Assembly: GCA_018061745.1 (NCBI GenBank)
Contig: JAGOTN010000006.1
Coordinates: forward strand, 13,253-20,812
DNA: 7,560 nt
Origin: Minisyncoccota bacterium
GTDB lineage: Bacteria > Patescibacteriota > Minisyncoccia > Phycocordibacterales > JAACPR01
Direction of reading: 5' to 3'
Shown: positions 5,222-7,560 of the stretch, in pieces
How positions within the stretch are numbered: the stretch's first letter is position 1
How the letters are laid out: every line of letters starts with the position of its first letter
Position numbers and translations under genes: made by a program
Notes under the pieces: model-generated
What the model was told of the DNA's origin: nothing
The model's input: the letters and a program-made list of their open reading frames with translations, nothing else
The model's database searches: none

Positions 5222-6322
5222 ATGAAATTTATTTGCTCAAAAGAAAAACTTCAGAATCTAATTTCTAAAGCTGAAAAAATATCTGGAAAGAATTCAACAC
5301 TTCCAGTTCTTTCTTGTGTAATCTTGGAAACAAAAGAAAATCATTTGATCATAAGATCAACAAACCTTGATATTGGAATAGAAGCTTCAATACCAGTTAA
5401 AGTTGAGTCTGAAGGAATGGTGGCTGTTCCCGGTGCACTTTTCTTGCAATATCTTTCAAACATTCTAGGAGATGAAAATATTACAGTTGAGATTGTAAAC
5501 AAAAATATTCTATTAACTTCAAGTAAAAGCGAAGCAACACTAAAAGCTATTTCACACGAAGACTTTCCAAACATTCCAAAAGTTGAAACAACGAAGACTT
5601 GTAAAATATCCGCACACTCTCTTGTTCATGGTTTAAAATCAGTTTGGTATAGCGCATCTGTTTCAAGTATGAAACCAGAACTTTCAAGTGTTTATTTTTA
5701 TCCAAAAGATTCAAATCTAATGTTCGTTGCAACAGATTCTTTTAGATTGGCGGAAAAAAAGATTGATGTAAAAGAAATTGATTCTTTTGAAAGCGTTTTG
5801 GTTCCATTTAAAAACGTTTCAGAAATAATTAGAATTTTTGATGGTGTAACAGGGGATATTGAAATTCTTTTTGATGAAGGACAAATCGCTTTTGTTCATG
5901 ATGGTCTTTATTTAGTTTCTAGAATTGTGGATGGAAATTTCCCAGACTATAAACAAATTATTCCAAAAGAAAACACAACAGAAGTTGTTGTGTTAAAACA
6001 AGACTTAATTCAAGCGCTAAAACTATCAAATATTTTCTCAGATAAGTTTAATCAAATTCATATGACTATTCGTCCAACTGACGGAGTTTTTGAGATTGCT
6101 TCTAAAAATGTGGACAAAGGAGAAAATAAAAATAATGTTGAAGCGACACTTCGAGGTGATTCAATTGAAATTAGTTTCAATCATAAATATTTAGGAGATG
6201 CTTTTAGTTCAATAAATTCTGATAGTTTAATTTTAATGTTTAACGGTGCAAATAAACCAATGGTAATGCGCGGTGTAAATGATGCGAGCTTTATGTATTT
6301 AGTGATGCCTTTAAATCGCTAA
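5222..6322 (+). CDS. dnaN: DNA polymerase III beta subunit (sliding clamp)
   Basis: 366 residues, the normal length. The protein dimerises into a ring around DNA that tethers the replicative polymerase and recruits ligase, mismatch-repair and other partners. Three repeated clamp domains are visible at roughly 1-120, 130-248 and 250-366. Family landmarks are the start MKFICSKEKLQNLISKAEKI, 'STLPVLSCVILET' (25-37), TDSFRLAEKK (171-180, usually TDSHRLA), VDGNFPDYKQIIP (236-248) and the C-terminal 'FNHKYLGDAFSSINSD' to MPLNR. The last residues, in the hydrophobic partner-binding region, read Y-L-V-M-P-L-N-R where many clamps end in M-P-M/V-R. It starts at the ATG in a conserved position; the leader AATAAACAATCCA has no Shine-Dalgarno sequence. 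It follows oriC, and the next gene is 32 bases downstream on the same strand. recF does not follow. Confidence 0.98.
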   Translation: MKFICSKEKLQNLISKAEKISGKNSTLPVLSCVILETKENHLIIRSTNLDIGIEASIPVKVESEGMVAVPGALFLQYLSNILGDENITVEIVNKNILLTSSKSEATLKAISHEDFPNIPKVETTKTCKISAHSLVHGLKSVWYSASVSSMKPELSSVYFYPKDSNLMFVATDSFRLAEKKIDVKEIDSFESVLVPFKNVSEIIRIFDGVTGDIEILFDEGQIAFVHDGLYLVSRIVDGNFPDYKQIIPKENTTEVVVLKQDLIQALKLSNIFSDKFNQIHMTIRPTDGVFEIASKNVDKGENKNNVEATLRGDSIEISFNHKYLGDAFSSINSDSLILMFNGANKPMVMRGVNDASFMYLVMPLNR

Positions 6323-6354
6323 AATTGCTCGGTAGTTAATTTAAAAACTAAAAC

Positions 6355-6594
6355 ATGGAACAGATTAACTTATACCTAAAAAAGTACGAAAATTTCGGAT
6401 TTAAAGAGCGAGAATTAAAATTGAAGATAATCGAAGTTGTAAAAGAAGAGACTGGTTTGGAATTAGATAAAGAATTAATCTCAATAAAAGATATGACAGT
6501 TAATATTTCTGTTAGCGGGGCAGCAAAAGCAGAACTTTTTATGAAAAGAAATATCATTGAAAGTAAAATCAATGATATAAAATTTATTCGTTAA
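6355..6594 (+). CDS. Small DciA/DUF721-like protein, putative helicase-loading factor
   Basis: 79 residues with no membrane segment. An amphipathic, charged N-terminal helix region (1-35) is followed by a strand-strand-helix pattern: ISIKDMTVNISVSGAAKAEL (43-62), then F-M-K-R-N-I-I-E-S-K-I and a final D-I-K-F-I-R. This parallels the core of DciA/DUF721, 'VSLKDG.L.V.V.S.AWA.EL..L...LL..LN......I..I.FR', although the signature Trp is absent. DciA is the widespread ancestral protein that helps place the replicative helicase DnaB, and DUF721 genes often lie near dnaA, dnaN, recF and gyrB, which fits this position. Homology is inferred from pattern and place only; it could also be an unrelated KH-like small protein. 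It probably shares a transcript with dnaN. Its TAA directly abuts the stop codon of the convergent gene. Confidence 0.8.
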   Translation: MEQINLYLKKYENFGFKERELKLKIIEVVKEETGLELDKELISIKDMTVNISVSGAAKAELFMKRNIIESKINDIKFIR

Positions 6595-7560
6595 TTAATT
6601 TGTTCCGAAAGTAATTGAGTCTTTGTATTTTTTTCCTTCACTATCCTTTACTTCAACTTCTAAAGTGTTCCCGATACTTTTTATTGTATCTAGTTTATTT
6701 GGAAAGAATGAAAATGATTTTGTTTCAATGTCGATTTTTCCTTCTTGAACACCGTTGATTTTTACTGTTCCTGATACGATTTGGTTTGGGGTATTGTTTA
6801 ATTGGATTGCAACATAAACTTCATTTTCTTTTGAGAAAATATCGCCATTCGATGGGTTTATTATTTGAAGATTTGGCTCTGTTGTTACGGCTTCTTTTTC
6901 TTCTGTTACCAAAGGCGTATTTCCTTGCCATGCTCTAACTGCATTTTCCCAAAGCCAGTATTGAGAATCATTTCCTGGATTTCTAGGAGAATCTCCCAAA
7001 GGATTACCTCTGTCTACCCAATGTAAAATAGTGTGGACTATTCCATCGTTTGTGTAAGCCCAATTTCCAGCAATAACAGGTTTCAATCCCTCGGTCATTC
7101 CTTCAGGAGCAACAAAAGCTGTTGCTGGTTTTTTGCTGATTAGAAATTGCATAAACTCATTCCACATTGGAGCAACTATAAATCCAGCAACTTTCTTTTC
7201 CATAGAGCTGTTATCGTTGTTTCCTGCCCACGCTGCTAATGAAACTTCCGGAGTGTATCCAACAATCCAAGCATCTCGATAATCATTTGTTGTTCCTGTT
7301 TTTACAGCAACTCCAGAAATATTTAAATATGAACTTGATCCGAAAGCAGGTGTTCTCGCTGCGTTGTCTGAAAGAACATCTGAAATTAATCGAGCTGTTT
7401 GTTCTGGCATAACTCTTTCTTTTTCTTCTTTAAATTCTTCTAGAACTTTTCCTTTTCTGTCTTCAACTTTTAGAATTCCTTGAGTCTTTGCTTTCATTCC
7501 GTCGTTTGCAAAAACACCATAAGCAGCTGCCATGTCTAGCGGGCGAACTTCTCCTCCTCC
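6595..7560 (-). CDS. Class A penicillin-binding protein, C-terminal part (5' partial)
   Basis: 321 residues, open to the window edge, so the start, the glycosyltransferase domain and the SxxK and SxN motifs lie outside. The visible part begins GGGEVRPLDMAAAYGVFAND, the typical turn before the end of the transpeptidase domain in PBP1-type proteins. The KTG triad follows as K87-T-G-T (VKTGTTNDYRDAWIVGYTP), with 'LAAWAGNND' and 'APMWNEFM' after it. Thus it is a peptidoglycan transpeptidase, probably bifunctional. After a linker (about 150-225) containing W-rich segments, residues about 228-321 form an Ig-like beta-sandwich of the type often appended to PBPs ('LQIINPSNGDIF...VSGTVKINGVQ...LEVEVKDSEGK'). 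The protein would be anchored by an N-terminal helix and act outside the membrane. The apparent internal Met at 7533 is not the start because the conserved motif continues upstream. Confidence 0.93.
   Translation of the reverse strand, partial: GGGEVRPLDMAAAYGVFANDGMKAKTQGILKVEDRKGKVLEEFKEEKERVMPEQTARLISDVLSDNAARTPAFGSSSYLNISGVAVKTGTTNDYRDAWIVGYTPEVSLAAWAGNNDNSSMEKKVAGFIVAPMWNEFMQFLISKKPATAFVAPEGMTEGLKPVIAGNWAYTNDGIVHTILHWVDRGNPLGDSPRNPGNDSQYWLWENAVRAWQGNTPLVTEEKEAVTTEPNLQIINPSNGDIFSKENEVYVAIQLNNTPNQIVSGTVKINGVQEGKIDIETKSFSFFPNKLDTIKSIGNTLEVEVKDSEGKKYKDSITFGTN

Noticed and set aside
5341..5732. Minus-strand open frames inside dnaN
   Set aside because: Antisense to a clearly conserved gene and without recognisable features.
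1..7560. Recoded UGA (Gracilibacteria/Absconditabacteria code)
   Set aside because: No TGA is used as a stop in the window, but all conserved genes are full length with no in-frame TGA, so there is no sign of recoding; ten stops are too few to judge.
1..7560. CRISPR arrays, tRNA or rRNA genes, insertion sequences
   Set aside because: No regularly spaced repeats, no tRNA-like cloverleaf or rRNA signature, and no transposase or terminal inverted repeats were seen.

Overview
The window reads as the replication-origin neighbourhood of a small-genome, AT-rich bacterium, most likely a Patescibacteria/CPR lineage of the Parcubacteria type. This rests on four things: the rpmH-dnaA-dnaN core set among genes that look like known Parcubacteria families; short spacers; almost no Shine-Dalgarno sequences; and membrane-anchored proteins of CPR character. 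All stops seen are TAA or TAG, and the conserved proteins read through with the standard code. Taxonomy is inferred from protein character, not from a search.

Layout. (1) 1-2242, plus strand: the C-terminal tail of a pilin-like membrane peptide, a membrane-anchored protein with a degenerate RlpA-like (double-psi beta-barrel) C-terminus, and a membrane-anchored beta-propeller-like protein. (2) 2216-3483, minus strand: rpmH, rnpA and yidC, a compact ribosome/RNase P/membrane-insertion block; the yidC tail overlaps the tail of the preceding plus-strand gene. (3) 3484-3600: a divergent intergenic region with promoters for rpmH and dnaA and a consensus DnaA box. (4) 3601-4959: dnaA. (5) 4960-5221: a 262-bp gene-free region with several DnaA boxes, a G-run patch and an AT-rich tract of tandem trinucleotides, the best candidate for oriC. 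This is the longest non-coding stretch; no stretch exceeds 300 bases. (6) 5222-6322: dnaN, followed by a 79-aa protein whose pattern resembles the C-terminal half of DciA/DUF721, the ancestral helicase-loading factor. (7) 6595-7560, minus strand: the C-terminal part of a class A penicillin-binding protein, whose stop codon abuts that of the small protein.

How it works together. DnaA would bind the boxes on both sides of its gene and open the AT-rich tract before dnaN. DnaN is the sliding clamp, and the small DUF721-like protein could help place the replicative helicase. L34, RnpA and YidC are the usual housekeeping companions of this origin. The flanking genes are cell-envelope genes. The points most worth following are the origin architecture (boxes plus trio-like repeats, and a box module shared by both flanks of dnaA), the DciA-like protein, the apparent leaderless starts, and sequence departures in the RnpA and YidC signature motifs.
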